Origin: Saxidomus purpurata
Taxonomy: Eukaryota; Mollusca; Bivalvia; Venerida; Veneridae
Length of the DNA: 64,000 nucleotides
Assembly: GCA_022818135.1 (NCBI GenBank)
Contig: JAFMSR010000015.1
Coordinates: forward strand, 23,467,206 to 23,531,205
Direction of reading: 5' to 3'
The notes beneath the pieces were generated by a model. That model saw only the letters and a program-made list of their open reading frames with translations. It did not search any database and was not told the DNA's origin. The position numbers and the translations under genes are program-made. Shown here piece by piece: positions 47,881 to 58,682 of this stretch (positions are counted from its first letter, which is position 1; each line of letters starts with the position of its first letter).

Positions 47881-49890
47881 GAAATTGTGCTGTAGTTTTT
47901 TACAGACATTCCTTGTTAAGGAATTGTGCTGTAATCTACAGAAATTTCTATTAAAGGAATTGTGCCATAATCTACAGAAATTCAAAGAAAAAGAATTGTG
48001 CCGTAATATACAGAAAATCCTAGTAAAGGAACTGTACTGAAGTTTTCTACAGACATTTCTAATTTCTACAGACATTCCTAATTCTTGAATAGTGCTGTTT
48101 TCTACAGACATTCCTTGTTCATAATTGTGCTGTTTTCTGCAGACATTCTTAGTTCAGGAATAATGCTGTTTTCTACAGACATTCCTAGTTAAGGAATAGT
48201 GCTGTTTTCTACAGACAGTCCTAGTTCAGGAACAGTGCTGTTTTCTACAGACATTCATAGTTCAGGACATTCCTAGTTCAGGGATAGTGCTGTTTTCTAC
48301 AGACTTTCCTTGTACAGCAATAGTGCTGTTTTCTACAGACATTCTTAGTCCAGAAAACGTGCTGTTTTCTACAGACATTCCTAGTTGGGGAATAGTGTTG
48401 TTTTCTACAGACATTCCTTGTACAGCAATAATGCAGTTTTCTTCAGAAATTCCTAGTTCAGAAATAGTGCTGTTTATACAGACATTTCTTGCACAGCAAT
48501 AGTGCAGTTTTCTACAGACATTCCTAGTTCAGGAATAGTGCTGTTTTCTACAGACATTCCTTGTACAGCAATAGTGCAGTTTTATACAGACATTCCTTGT
48601 TTAGCAACAGTGCTGTTTTCTACAGACATTCATAGTTCAGGACATTCCTAGTTCAGGAATAGTGCTGTTTTCTTAAGACATTCCTTGTACAGCAATAGTG
48701 CTGTTTTCTACAGACATTCCTTTTACAGCAATAGTGCTGTTTTCTACAGACATTCCTTGTACAGCAATAGTGTTGTTTTCTACAGACATTCCTCATTCAG
48801 GATTAGTGCTGTTTTCTACAGACATTCCTTGTACAGCAATAGTGCTGTTTTCTACAGACATTCCTTGTACAGCAATAGTGCAGTTTTATACAAACATTCC
48901 TTGTATAGCAACAGTGCTGTTTTCTACAGACATTCATAGTTCAAGACGTTCCTAGTTCAGGAATATTGCTGTTTTCTTCAGACATTCCTTCAGACATTCC
49001 TTGTACAGCAGTAGTGCTGTTTTCTACAGACATTCCTTGTACAGCAATAGTGCTGTTTTCTACAGACATTTCTTGTACAGCAATAGTGTTGTTTTCTACA
49101 GACATTCCTGATTCAGGATTAGTGCTGTTTTCTACAGACATTCCTTGTACAGCAATAGTGCTGTTTTCTACAGACATTCCTTGTACAGCAATAGTGCTGT
49201 TTTCTACAGACATTCCTTGTACAGCAATAGTGTTGTTTTCTACAGACATTCCTCATTCAGGAATAGTGCTGTTTTCTACAGACATTCCTTGTACAGCAAT
49301 AGTGCTGTTTTCTACAGACATTCCTCATTCAGGATTAGTGCTGTTTTCTACAGAGATTCATAGTTCAGGAATAGTGCATTTTTCTACAGACATTCCTAGT
49401 TCAGGAATAGTGCTGTTTTTTTACAGACATTCCTAGTTCAGAATTGTGCTGTTTTCTACACAAATGCCGAGTAAAGATATTGTGCAGTTTTCTACAGACA
49501 TTCCTTGTACAGCAATAGTGCAGTCTTTTACAGAAATTCCTAGTAAAGGAACTGTGCTGTAGTTTTCTACAGACCTTCCTAGGTCAGGAATAATGCTGTT
49601 TTCTACAGACGTTCCTAGTTCAGAATCGATCCGTTTTCAACAGAAATTCCTAGTAAAGAGATTGTGCATTTTTCTACAGACATTCCTCATTCAGGAATAG
49701 TGCTGTTTTCTACAGACATTCCTTGTACAGCAATAATGCAGTTTTCTTCAGAAATTCCTAGTAAAGGAATAGTGCTGTTTTCTACAGACATTCCTAGTTC
49801 AGAATTGTGCTGTTTGCTATACAAATGCTGAGTAAAGAAATTGTGCAGTTTTCTACAGACATTTCTGGTACAACAATAGTGCAGTTTTTA
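47881..49890. repeat. Minisatellite block C, diverged 36-bp unit
   Basis: The units read GTGCTGTTTTCTACAGACAT + TCCTTGTACAGCAATA or TCCTAGTTCAGGAATA, with more substitutions and partial units than blocks A and B; about 56 copies by length. The array fades out at about 49,890 into non-repeat sequence. Greater divergence at this end is what unequal exchange predicts for an array margin. Confidence 0.9.
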
Positions 49891-50072
49891 CTTTGCAGTA
49901 GAAATGTTATCATATATAAAATGCAGAAGTTATGGTATCTGTCAAGAATTTTACAATTACCTCTGAATTTCCCAGATAACATTAAATTTACGACTTGAGT
50001 ATTCTCAATAAAATGCTATGCAATTTCAAGACAATTCTTTGGATTGATTGATTTTCAATCAGTCCAATGTTA

Positions 50073-51021
50073 CAGTGGTGCTCACGTGTAACTTTGCAAA
50101 ATTTTCGTGTATCGAGCGTGTATCGTGCTTTCTGTTTGCATTCAATGTACGTTTATCGTTGGTGCATTCATCGTGCATCATTCAGATCGTGTATTGTGTA
50201 ACGCATTGTTCGTTTTGTGTGATGAACGTTGCACGATAGGAATTATATAAAAGTGGTCCGAGTTAGTGCGGACGGCTAATCGTGTAGAATGTTTGCATGT
50301 TAGCCTAGACCTAAAGGCGTGTTACTCATATTTATTGTTGAAAGGTCGGATTAAATTGATGAAAAAGAAAAAATCATTCTGTCAATTATCTAAACTATCT
50401 TTCTGTTACATTTTTTCTTTTTCTTACGAGATATTTGTGGGAAGAAGAGATGTTGACTTCCGGTAAAACCGAAAGTAGACGTTCTGCATATCGTGCAAGA
50501 GTCACACCAGATGTTATTCTGCCAATGCAAAGGATATGTGAATTCACTTATTTATAAATTGTTTCTTTGCAGACATTCGGTAAAGTGCTCATAGTAACTG
50601 TAAAAATTATGGCAGTGGCTAGGTAGTGGTTATACTTCGAATCAGGCTTTCCGTCCAAAGATTCTTTACAACATTTAATTATAGATGTAATTAGTATGTG
50701 AGCCGCTATTCAGCTACTAATCATTCTTATGATCTGTTTGGTTCTACTGTAAATTATCGATAATTTAGGACTTTAAGGGGGTTCGATTCAGCTCTTACAT
50801 TGTAATTAGACATCTATTAATAATGTTGTTAAGCAAACGAAAATGTCCGAGTAAATCGAATAATCTTTTTTCGTTTCGTTCATCGGGAATCGTGTATCTT
50901 TCTTATAGCTCATCATTCATGATTCATTCATCAGTTATCGTGCTTTCATCGTGAGTTCTGTTTGCATGTATCGTGCGTGTATCGTTAGTTCCGTGTGCAA
51001 AGTTATATGTTAGCACCACTG
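50073..51021. mobile_element. Mariner/pogo-type MITE with TA duplication
   Basis: A 949-bp element begins CAGTGGTGCTCACGTGTAAC and ends with the complement of CAGTGGTGCTAACATATAAC, flanked by TA at 50,071-50,072 and 51,022-51,023. The inverted ends extend through 'aactttgca'. The interior is rich in 'atcgtg(t/c)' words near both ends (50,105-50,240 and 50,885-50,990), giving subterminal inverted or direct repeats. No transposase frame. It starts 183 bp after the satellite ends. Confidence 0.75.
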
Positions 51022-51023
51022 TA

Positions 51024-52109
51024 AAGTTATAATACTGCTCAAAATGACCAGAAAAAGTACGGTCAAGAAAAGTTCTTAAAACATGAAAAATGTTTAGGAA
51101 ATTAAAAGAAATTAAGTTATGCTTAACAATTTTCTTTCATTAGTGCAGGCAAACACAAATTTGTTCAATAGGAATAAAACTGTTGTATATTTTTGTTATT
51201 TAGCTATAACTTTCGCAATGCTTGTTTTTTAATGATACTAAACCATTGATGAATGTATTACATTAAATTGCGATTATCATATTGAAGGGTATTATCACTT
51301 TAACAGAGTATAGCCTCCTTATGGCCGAACGCACAACATACAAACAAGTAGTTCCACATATTCAGTTGTTACGAATTATACTGTCTTCTGTTTTAAAAAT
51401 TATATAGTAACAGATCTAAATAATATCAAAACATTTCAGAATAGCATAATATTATATTGTTGTTTTTCTTATAATTTGTAACAAAAAAATCAGCGCGTTA
51501 TCTGTTCCGTATAGAACTATTTTCCCATGCGGTTTTGATCACAACTAGTCAGACCGAAGACACTAAAAGACCAGTAGTCAGGGGGAATAATTTAAAGCTT
51601 TTTATCTGATATTGTTTTTGTGCTCATAAACTTATACGTTATGGAACCACTAGGTACTCTTGAATTTTAAATTGCAAAACTCGAAATTCAACATAAAAAA
51701 AAATATGATACTTCATAGGGTAGTTGAGCATAGTCACTGAATGCGAAAGGTAAGCACATGGGTTCTATCTCAAAAGTAAAGTTTACACAAATGGTTCAAG
51801 GTCAATTTGTGGACAGTTGTGTCTCCAGTTTATAAGTTAACTTATGTAAGGGTTGTCCTGATATTTAAACATGTATGTGTACAGTCTGTGTTGTCCTGAT
51901 ATTTACACATGTATGTGTGCAGACTGTGTTGTTCAGAGACAATAGATCCTCCAGTCTTTTCAGTCCTTTGATTGAAAGAAAGCATCAAACAAACTTTGGT
52001 TTTTATTGAGAAAATGGAAGTGGTCTGTTAGTTTAAAATCTAATCATGCTTGCAGTGAAGCTAACATTTTATGCAAAATATAATTGTATGTTTTTTGTAT
52101 GTTTTTCAG
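51024..52109. other. Intronic sequence upstream of exon 52,110
   Basis: No repeat family was recognised apart from a short direct duplication 'tgtcctgatatttacacatg' type at about 51,853-51,925. Confidence 0.35.
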
Positions 52110-52196
52110 CGTGCAAGATAATGTGCAGAAAGAGAATCTTGGTATTGTTGTCTCGTATAAAGTCAAAGTACGTCTGATATTGGGATTTGGATCTGG
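52110..52196 (+). CDS. ARRB1: Beta-arrestin exon: IVSYKVKVRL strand
   Basis: This 87-nt exon encodes I-VQDNVQKENLGIVVSYKV then KVRLILGFGSG, matching the arrestin block 'LGIIVSYKVKVKL'. With the previous exon the join reads SSTI-VQDNVQKENLG, the same spacing as in vertebrate beta-arrestins. The acceptor is TTTTTCAG and the donor is GG|GTAAGT. It takes one base and passes on two. Between VRL and the next block there is only a short ILGFGSG linker. Invertebrate arrestins and the short vertebrate ARRB1 isoform likewise lack the extra residues of long ARRB1 (family knowledge). Confidence 0.95.
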
Positions 52197-52776
52197 GTAA
52201 GTTAAACAAGCTTGTTGTTGCAAGATAGATGAAAAGTTAGTCAACCACTGAATTGGAATATCAGGTCGCACAGTCACTCAACACTTCAAATTGTCTCATT
52301 GTTTAGTCAGTCTTGTGTCTTGTTGATATCTAATTAGTTCCAGTACATGGTGAGCTATCATGAGCCCACTGTCTAACCTCCTTTTACATGAATCTTGAGC
52401 CTTGTATCGTCAATATTTTACTTATAAGTTTCATTTAAACTTAACAGAAATGTTCTTTTGGTGGTCTTTTGTCAATGCTAGCAGAGATAACATATTTGAC
52501 CTGTCACTTTGTGAGTTTTGTAAGCTTGATGATTAGAAGAATAAGGACTTTATTGCAATGACCCATGTGTCAGCACTGGCGATCCATTGCAGCTTGTTTA
52601 CAGTGTTGTGTTCAAGGTGCCGTCAGACACGCATCTTCGTAACTTCAGAAAGACCATTATGGTTATTGTTTAAGATCTAACATTTTTCACAGCTAATCCA
52701 TAGCCACAATATACTTTGTTTGAATTTACACTGCCTTTCAGTGCCATAGTATTTTGTGATATTTGTATTATGACAG
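52197..52776. other. Short intron of the beta-arrestin gene
   Basis: 580 bp with no recognised repeat; the smallest intron here. Confidence 0.6.
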
Positions 52777-52920
52777 GGATTTATCAGTAGAGTTGCCATT
52801 CACATTGACACATCCTAAGCCCCTTGAGAGTCCTGCACCATCCAGACAAGGTAGCATTGTTAAACCAGCTGATGGTGGCGAGGCACCTGTTGATACAAAT
52901 CTCATACAGTTGGACACAAA
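52777..52920 (+). CDS. ARRB1: Beta-arrestin exon: [12 protein letters not shown] and clathrin box
   Basis: This 144-nt exon encodes [20 protein letters not shown], a Ser/Gly/Pro-rich linker ([17 protein letters not shown]), then [11 protein letters not shown]. 'VELPFTLxHPKP' is the last C-domain strand. LIQLD fits the clathrin-binding box L-hydrophobic-x-hydrophobic-acidic (LIELD in vertebrates), which marks a non-visual, endocytic arrestin. The acceptor is TGACAG and the donor is AA|GTAAGT. Two bases pass to the next exon, expected to encode Asn/Lys then the 'DDxxFEDFxR' AP2-binding tail. I did not find that exon in 52,921-64,000, so it probably lies to the right. Confidence 0.95.
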
Positions 52921-53164
52921 GTAAGTTTTGGAGGAGAGTTGTATTGTTATATGTGTGGTAAGAAAAACACTGCTGCAGTGGGTCTGTGGGGGGAAAATTG
53001 TTCTTCTGTAATAAAACATATAAATTCTTGAACTACCCAATTATCCCAGTCCCATTGTTTCGGTAAAAACCATCCTTCTCATGTTAGTAAAGTCGTACAG
53101 GTATATGATATGATGTGTAGAAAATAAAAACATGAAAGTAGTGTAAGTTCTTGTGAACTTAGTT

Positions 53165-55025
53165 CCCAGTGAGTGATAGCTCTGCAAGTGATTGATAGTT
53201 GTGCCAGTGAGTGAAAGCTCTCATGGCTGTCCCAGTGAGTGTTGGTTGCCCTGGTAAGTGAATGATAGCTCTCATGGCTGTCCCAGTGAGTGTTGGTTGT
53301 CCTGGTAAGTGAATGATAGCTCTCCTAGTGGCTGATAGCTCTCCCAGTAAATGATGGCTCTGCCAGTAAATAATGGCTTTCTTAGTGAGAGATGACTCTC
53401 CCAGTGAATGATGGCTGTCCTAGTGAATGATAGCTCCGCCAGTGAGTGATAGCTCTTCCAGTGAGTGATAGCTCTGCTAGTGAGCAATAGTTCTCCCACT
53501 GAATGATAGCTCTCCTACTGAATGATAGCTCCCCCACTGTATGATAGCTCTCCCAGTGAGTGATGGCTCTCTCCATAAATGATAGTGAATGATAGCTCTC
53601 CTGGTGAATGATAGCTCTCCCAGTCAATAATAGCTCTCCCAGTAAATGATGGCTCTCCCAGTGAGTGATTGCTCTCCCATTGAATGATAGCTCTCCCAGT
53701 GAGTGATTGCTCTTCCAATGAGTGATGGCTCTCCCAGTGAATGGAATGATAGCTCTTCCAGTGAGTGATAGCTCACCCAGTGAATGATAGCTCTTCCAGT
53801 GAGTAATATCACTGCCAGTGAGTGAAAGCTCTGCCAACTAGTTATAGCCTTGCCAGTGAGTGATAGCTCTCCCAGTGAATGATGGCTCTCCCAGTGAATG
53901 ATAGCTCTTCCAGTGAATGGAATGATAGCTCTTCCAGTGAGTGATAGCTCTCCCAGTGAATGATAGCTCTTCCAGTGAGTAATATCACTGCCAGTGAGTG
54001 AAAGCTCTGCCAACTAGTTATAGCCTTGCCAGTGAGTGATAGCTCTGCCAGTGAATGATGGCTCTCCCAGTGAATGATGGCTCTTCCAGTGAATGATAGC
54101 TCTCCCATTGAATGATAGCTCTGCCAGTGAGTGATAGCTCTCCCATTGAATGATAGCTCTGCCAGTGAGTGATAGCTCTCCCATTGAATGATAGCCCTGC
54201 CAGTGAGTGATAGCTCTCCCATTGAATGATAGCTCTCCTAGTCAATAATAGCTCTTCAATTGAATGATAGCTGTACCAGTGAATGATAGCTCTTCCAGTG
54301 AGTGATGGCTCTCCCAGTAAATGATGGCTCTCCCAGTGAATGATAGCTATCACTTTGAGTGATAGCTCTGCCAGTGAGTGATGGCTCTCTCAGTGAGTGA
54401 TATCACTGCCAGTGAATGATAGCTCTGCCAGTGAACAATAGCTCTGCCAGTGAGCGATAGCTCTCCCAGTGAATGATGGCTCTCCCAGTGAACGATGGCT
54501 CTCCCAGTGAGTGATGGCTCTCCCAGTGAGTGATGGCTCTCCCAGTGAGTGATGGCTCTCCCAGTGAGTGATAGCTATGCCAGTGAGTGACAGCTCTCCC
54601 AGTGAGTGATGGCTCTCCCAGTGAGTGATAGCTATGCCAGTGAGTGATAGCTCTCCCAGTGAATGATGGCTCTGCCAGTGAATGATAGCTCTCCCAGTGA
54701 GTGATAGCTATGCCAGTGAGTGATAGCTCTTGCCAGTTAGTTATAGCCTTGCCAGTAAGTGATAGCTCTCCCAATGAACGATGGCTCTGTCAGTGAATGA
54801 TAGCACTCCCAGTGAGTGATAGCTATGCCAGTGAGTGATAGCTCTTGCCAGTGAGTGATAGCTCTGACAGTGAGTGATAGCTCTCCAAGTGATTGATAGC
54901 TGTACCAGCGAATGATAGCTCTCCCAATGAGTGATAGCTCTGTCAGTGAGTGATAGCTCTTGCCAGTGAGTGATAGCTCTGACAGTGAGTGATAACTTTC
55001 CAAGTGAGTGATAGCTCTTCAAGAA
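53165..55025. repeat. Minisatellite array, 19-bp unit
   Basis: The unit is AGTGAGTGATAGCTCTCCC with variants 'gaatgat', 'gatggctct', 'ctctgcc' and 'cttcc'; about 98 copies by length. Longer mixed strings recur: the stretch from 'ccagtgaatggaatgatagc' to 'gttatagccttgcc' appears at about 53,730-53,855 and again at about 53,910-54,030, so multi-unit blocks were duplicated. Open - strand frames over the array are repeat translations. It is in the arrestin intron after 52,920. Confidence 0.92.
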
Positions 55026-55619
55026 ATTTGTTATAAGAAGAGTCCCTTGGTGTTATTTTATTAACAAATGGTCATAAATGTTTTACTGTGTTTAGTAAAC
55101 ATTTTTCAAAGTAACTTATTTCTGTTTACATTACGTAACTTCATGGGAGTGAATAAAGTCATTTAAAGGTACAGATATGTGATAAAAATATTTGTATAAT
55201 CATACATATGCAGCTTTTAGGCTTTTATGCATTTTACACTGACCCCTACATACAAGTTCACAGTGCTGTCATTATATTACACCCTCACTGAAGTATTTTC
55301 TGTGTCATTATGATGTTTTTGTTTTGTCTGTATCTCACTTGAGCATATACTTCTCACAGTGTACTTTCAGGATCATTGGATGTGCAGCATCCATTAATCA
55401 TTGTCCACAAAGACATGTCCTAAACCACTGTACCAGTTCAACCAAATGTAACAGGTGTCAGTTCTATGCAAATTCTTTTCTAAGAATAATCTATTCTGTA
55501 AAGGTCTCTGGTTGTCATTCTACCTAAAGGAACAAAAACAGATCTTTTTGTTCAAACAGGAAGGCCTAAAGCTGGTAGTTAGTGTGAATCATCGCACAGT
55601 TGTCAACTACCAAGATTGC
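55026..55619. other. Intronic sequence, unassigned
   Basis: It includes a few alpha-like words ('aaggcctaaagctggtagtt') just before the 23-bp array. No exon is seen. Confidence 0.35.
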
Positions 55620-55940
55620 TTTAGATCAAGCCCATGGTGTGTTTCAGATCATGCCCCTGGTGTGTTTCAGTGCATGCCCCTGGTGTGCTTCAGATCATGC
55701 CTCTGGTGTGTTTCAGATCATGCCCCTGGTGTGCTTCAGATCATGGCCCTGGTGTGTTTCAGAGCATGCCCTTGGTGTGTTTCAGAGTATGCCCTTTGTG
55801 TGTTTCAGATCATGCCCCAGATGTGTTTCAGAACATTCCCTTGGTGTGTTTCAGATCATGCCCCTGGTGTGTTTCAGAGCATGCCCTTGGTGTGTTTCAG
55901 AGCATGCCCCTGGTTTGTTTCAGATCATCCCTCTAGGTCT
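55620..55940. repeat. Minisatellite array, 23-bp unit
   Basis: The unit AGATCATGCCCCTGGTGTGT + TTC is repeated about 13 times, with 'agagcatgcccttgg' variants. 'atcatgcccctgg' also occurs in alpha interiors ('aatcatgcccctggggtc'), so the array may have grown from one alpha unit. Confidence 0.85.
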
Positions 55941-56045
55941 TCAGGGATCATTTAAAAAACAGACCTTTTTTGTATCAACTCAAATTGGAAATTGGTTAAA
56001 CTGTTAATGATTTCTAGGTAAAGTTTAAAGCTGAGACCTAAACCT

Positions 56046-56658
56046 GGGGTCGTATTCCAGTAGCATCTTAAGTGATTTCTTAAGTATTTTAACTTAAGTC
56101 AAAATGTTTTAATTATTATAATTCGTTTAAAGCTGCTCGCTCTCAGTTACCACTGAAAAAAATATTTTTCTAAAACACTGACATTATTATTCATACATAT
56201 AAAACTAAAGGCTAAAATAAAAAAATAAGCAAACATCTAGGTAGGAATTTGCAGAAATCGATTGAAAAGGTCGGTTACACGGCTTTGCTACACTATATGT
56301 TTATATTGAAATTTCAAAAGCATTAGCAACGCTTTTGAATTTGTTAGCGTAATTTTTTTAATTTAGAGATATATATGACATGAATTTATACTGGAGCCTT
56401 TTTATATGACCATATATTCTAAAATACGTCATTTACATACAGTTTGAAGAACTTAATTTTTTTTCCAAAATCTGAGAGCGAGCAGCGAATGATTGTGTGT
56501 AATTTCACCATCATTATAGAAAATGGTCATGGAAGATTTAATAAATTTTCAACATGCTGCAATGAACATTCTCCTTTTTAAATGATCTTCTTAAGGAAAT
56601 TGTTAAGTTTCAGGAATATCTTAAGATTTGACTTAAGATGCTACTGGAATATGACCCC
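56046..56658. mobile_element. MITE with ~40-bp inverted ends
   Basis: The left end GGGGTCGTATTCCAGTAGCA + TCTTAAGT matches the complement of the right end (GGGGTCATATTCCAGTAGCA + TCTTAAGT). A second inverted pair lies inside: 'gctgctcgctctcag' at about 56,132 and 'ctgagagcgagcagc' at about 56,473. There is no coding capacity. It could be a nested element or a two-stem design. Confidence 0.7.
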
Positions 56659-56721
56659 TGGTCTCCAGGTCATAAGTAAAGAATAAATTGTTAACATTCC
56701 AGAAGCAGCATGTGTTTTTAG

Positions 56722-58677
56722 TAAGGACGGGAACGAATATTCGCATTCCTTCCAAATAGTGCAATGCAATTTTAGGATTGGAATACTCGTTCATTTTTTC
56801 GTTTTTTTTTTTCATTTGTTTTAAAGTTTGACAAAACTTTGACAAACACATGAAAGCTTTACAATATTTCATTAAATAACTAATTGCCGAATAGCCCCGG
56901 TTGGTGTTTTGATAACATGTGTCATAATTGCAAATTGCGGATCCTAAATTGCAAACAGTTTTTGGCCTGGGGACTGAAAGTCCCCAAGGCCTAAGTTAGT
57001 ATACCACATTTCAAACCCTGCAAGAATTTTAGCTGTGCTATGTGCGAATAACAACTGTAAACATGCGCTATGCGAAAGTAGTGCAAGACAGACCAGATCA
57101 ATCTTCTGTTTGAATGCCGCATATGATAAGAACATGTTACAAATAAAAATAGTACATAAATCTTCAAACGACTGCAGGAAGGTATATAGCTTACGGGCTG
57201 CATTACACATTTTAGAAATTAATGCGCTGTTAGCTGATTACGGAAGATAATCATATGCATATCACGGAAAAGTACGGATATTTACGGAAATTTACGAAAA
57301 CGTACGAAGCTCGATATAAGAGTTTGTAGTTTGATTTTCAAATTTCCGATGTTATTTCATTGACAACTTTGTTATTTATGAATGATTACATATATATTTA
57401 CCTAAAAATAAATGTCTCTGAAAAAAGATATAATTTACGTACATTCCCGAGAAGAAACTAACATGATCAAATTCACCCGCCATTTATCGAGGACGCTGCA
57501 TGTCGAGGCCCAGTGAACGGTTTCACTGATTACAACTACAAGGTAACCAAGAATCATTTTTGGTTTTCTCTGTTATACACATTGTACAGTACTGTATTTA
57601 TATTTCATTGCTGGTATTGCTTTGTTTATTTCTGTTTCAAGGTCTTGTCATTGGTACACAATAATTTTCGATCCACATCATCAGATCATATCGCTTGAAG
57701 TTGTACAAAGCGCAGATCGAATTATTTGTACTGGCTTAAACATTTTATAATGTTGACTATGTGATTATTTTTCATTTAACGTACATTTCATAATAAAACA
57801 AACTTCCCTGTCACCCATATATTTGTGAATCATTCATTCTGTGTCATATATTGAATTTCGTCCTCTGCACATTTCGACCCGCGCTTTAGGTAAGATTCAA
57901 CGCAGAACACGTAGGTGAAAAGTTGTTTTTCGGGGAGTTAACCTATAGCCCCCAGGCCTTCAGCGCTCACAGCGCTTTGATTTATTTCAGTTTGTTGTTT
58001 TAGTAATTCACACATGGAGTCATTATCTAGCATTTTTATTTCATGTTTTGTAGGGTGTGAATCTTAATAATATTGTTCAATTAATTAGCCCTAAATTTCG
58101 GCATTCGGCAATGTAACTCAAGTCTGTCGGCTGTACAGATAAGCGTCAAAGCTTTTAATTAAAAAAAACAGTCATGTTCAATTACTCAATTGAAACCAAA
58201 TCATTACTCAAAGAAATGTAACCAATGGTTTTCTGAAGAAAGAAAGATTCATGCGCACTGAATCCACTTTGCATCAAAGTCCGATTTATTTACTTTACTT
58301 ACAATCAGATTTGATATTATTTTCAATCTTACTACATCTAAAAATGTTAAAATCTTGCTAAAATGCAGCTAAAATGTTAAGAATCATGAATTAAAGTGAC
58401 AAATTTCCCAAATAGTCATTAATTAGTAATTGGCGACCTATACATAATTTTTGATAAATATTTTTCGGATAGTAAAACATAGAAAAGTTTTACAATTTGA
58501 TTCGAATTATAATTACTAATAATCAGTAATTGGCAAACTATACATAATTTCAAATAAATACTTTTCGGATCGTAAAACATTAAAAAAAGTTTAACAATTT
58601 GATTCGAATATTCGAATGTTTTCGAATAGTCTATACAAATATTCAAATACTAATTATAGTATTCGTTCCCATCCTTA
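56722..58677. mobile_element. hAT-type non-autonomous element
   Basis: The left end TAAGGACGGGAACGAATATT and the complement of the right end, TAAGGATGGGAACGAATACT, are inverted repeats of the kind found on animal hAT elements. Flanks share 'ttttag', a possible partial duplication. The interior has no intact transposase. A GGCCTGGGG/CCCCAGGCC pair (about 56,964 and 57,951) with hairpins beside it may mark a nested insertion. Two direct ~105-bp repeats ('cagtaattggcaaactatac' type) lie at about 58,421-58,620. Confidence 0.55.
58421..58620. repeat. Two direct ~105-bp repeats inside the hAT-type element
   Basis: 'agtaattggc(g/a)a(c/a)ctatacataattt' through 'ttttcggat(a/c)gtaaaacat' to 'acaatttgattcgaat' occurs twice in tandem. 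Confidence 0.65.
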
Positions 58678-58682
58678 ATTTT

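Noticed and set aside
35750..49890. CRISPR-like regular repeat array
   Set aside because: Units are directly adjacent with no unique spacers, and the context is eukaryotic intron.
53272..55022. Several 70-150 codon - strand frames
   Set aside because: Translations of the 19-bp minisatellite in different phases.
55324..55527. Arrestin C-terminal exon
   Set aside because: No DDxxFEDF-type tail peptide and no splice phase match. The frame contains no arrestin similarity.
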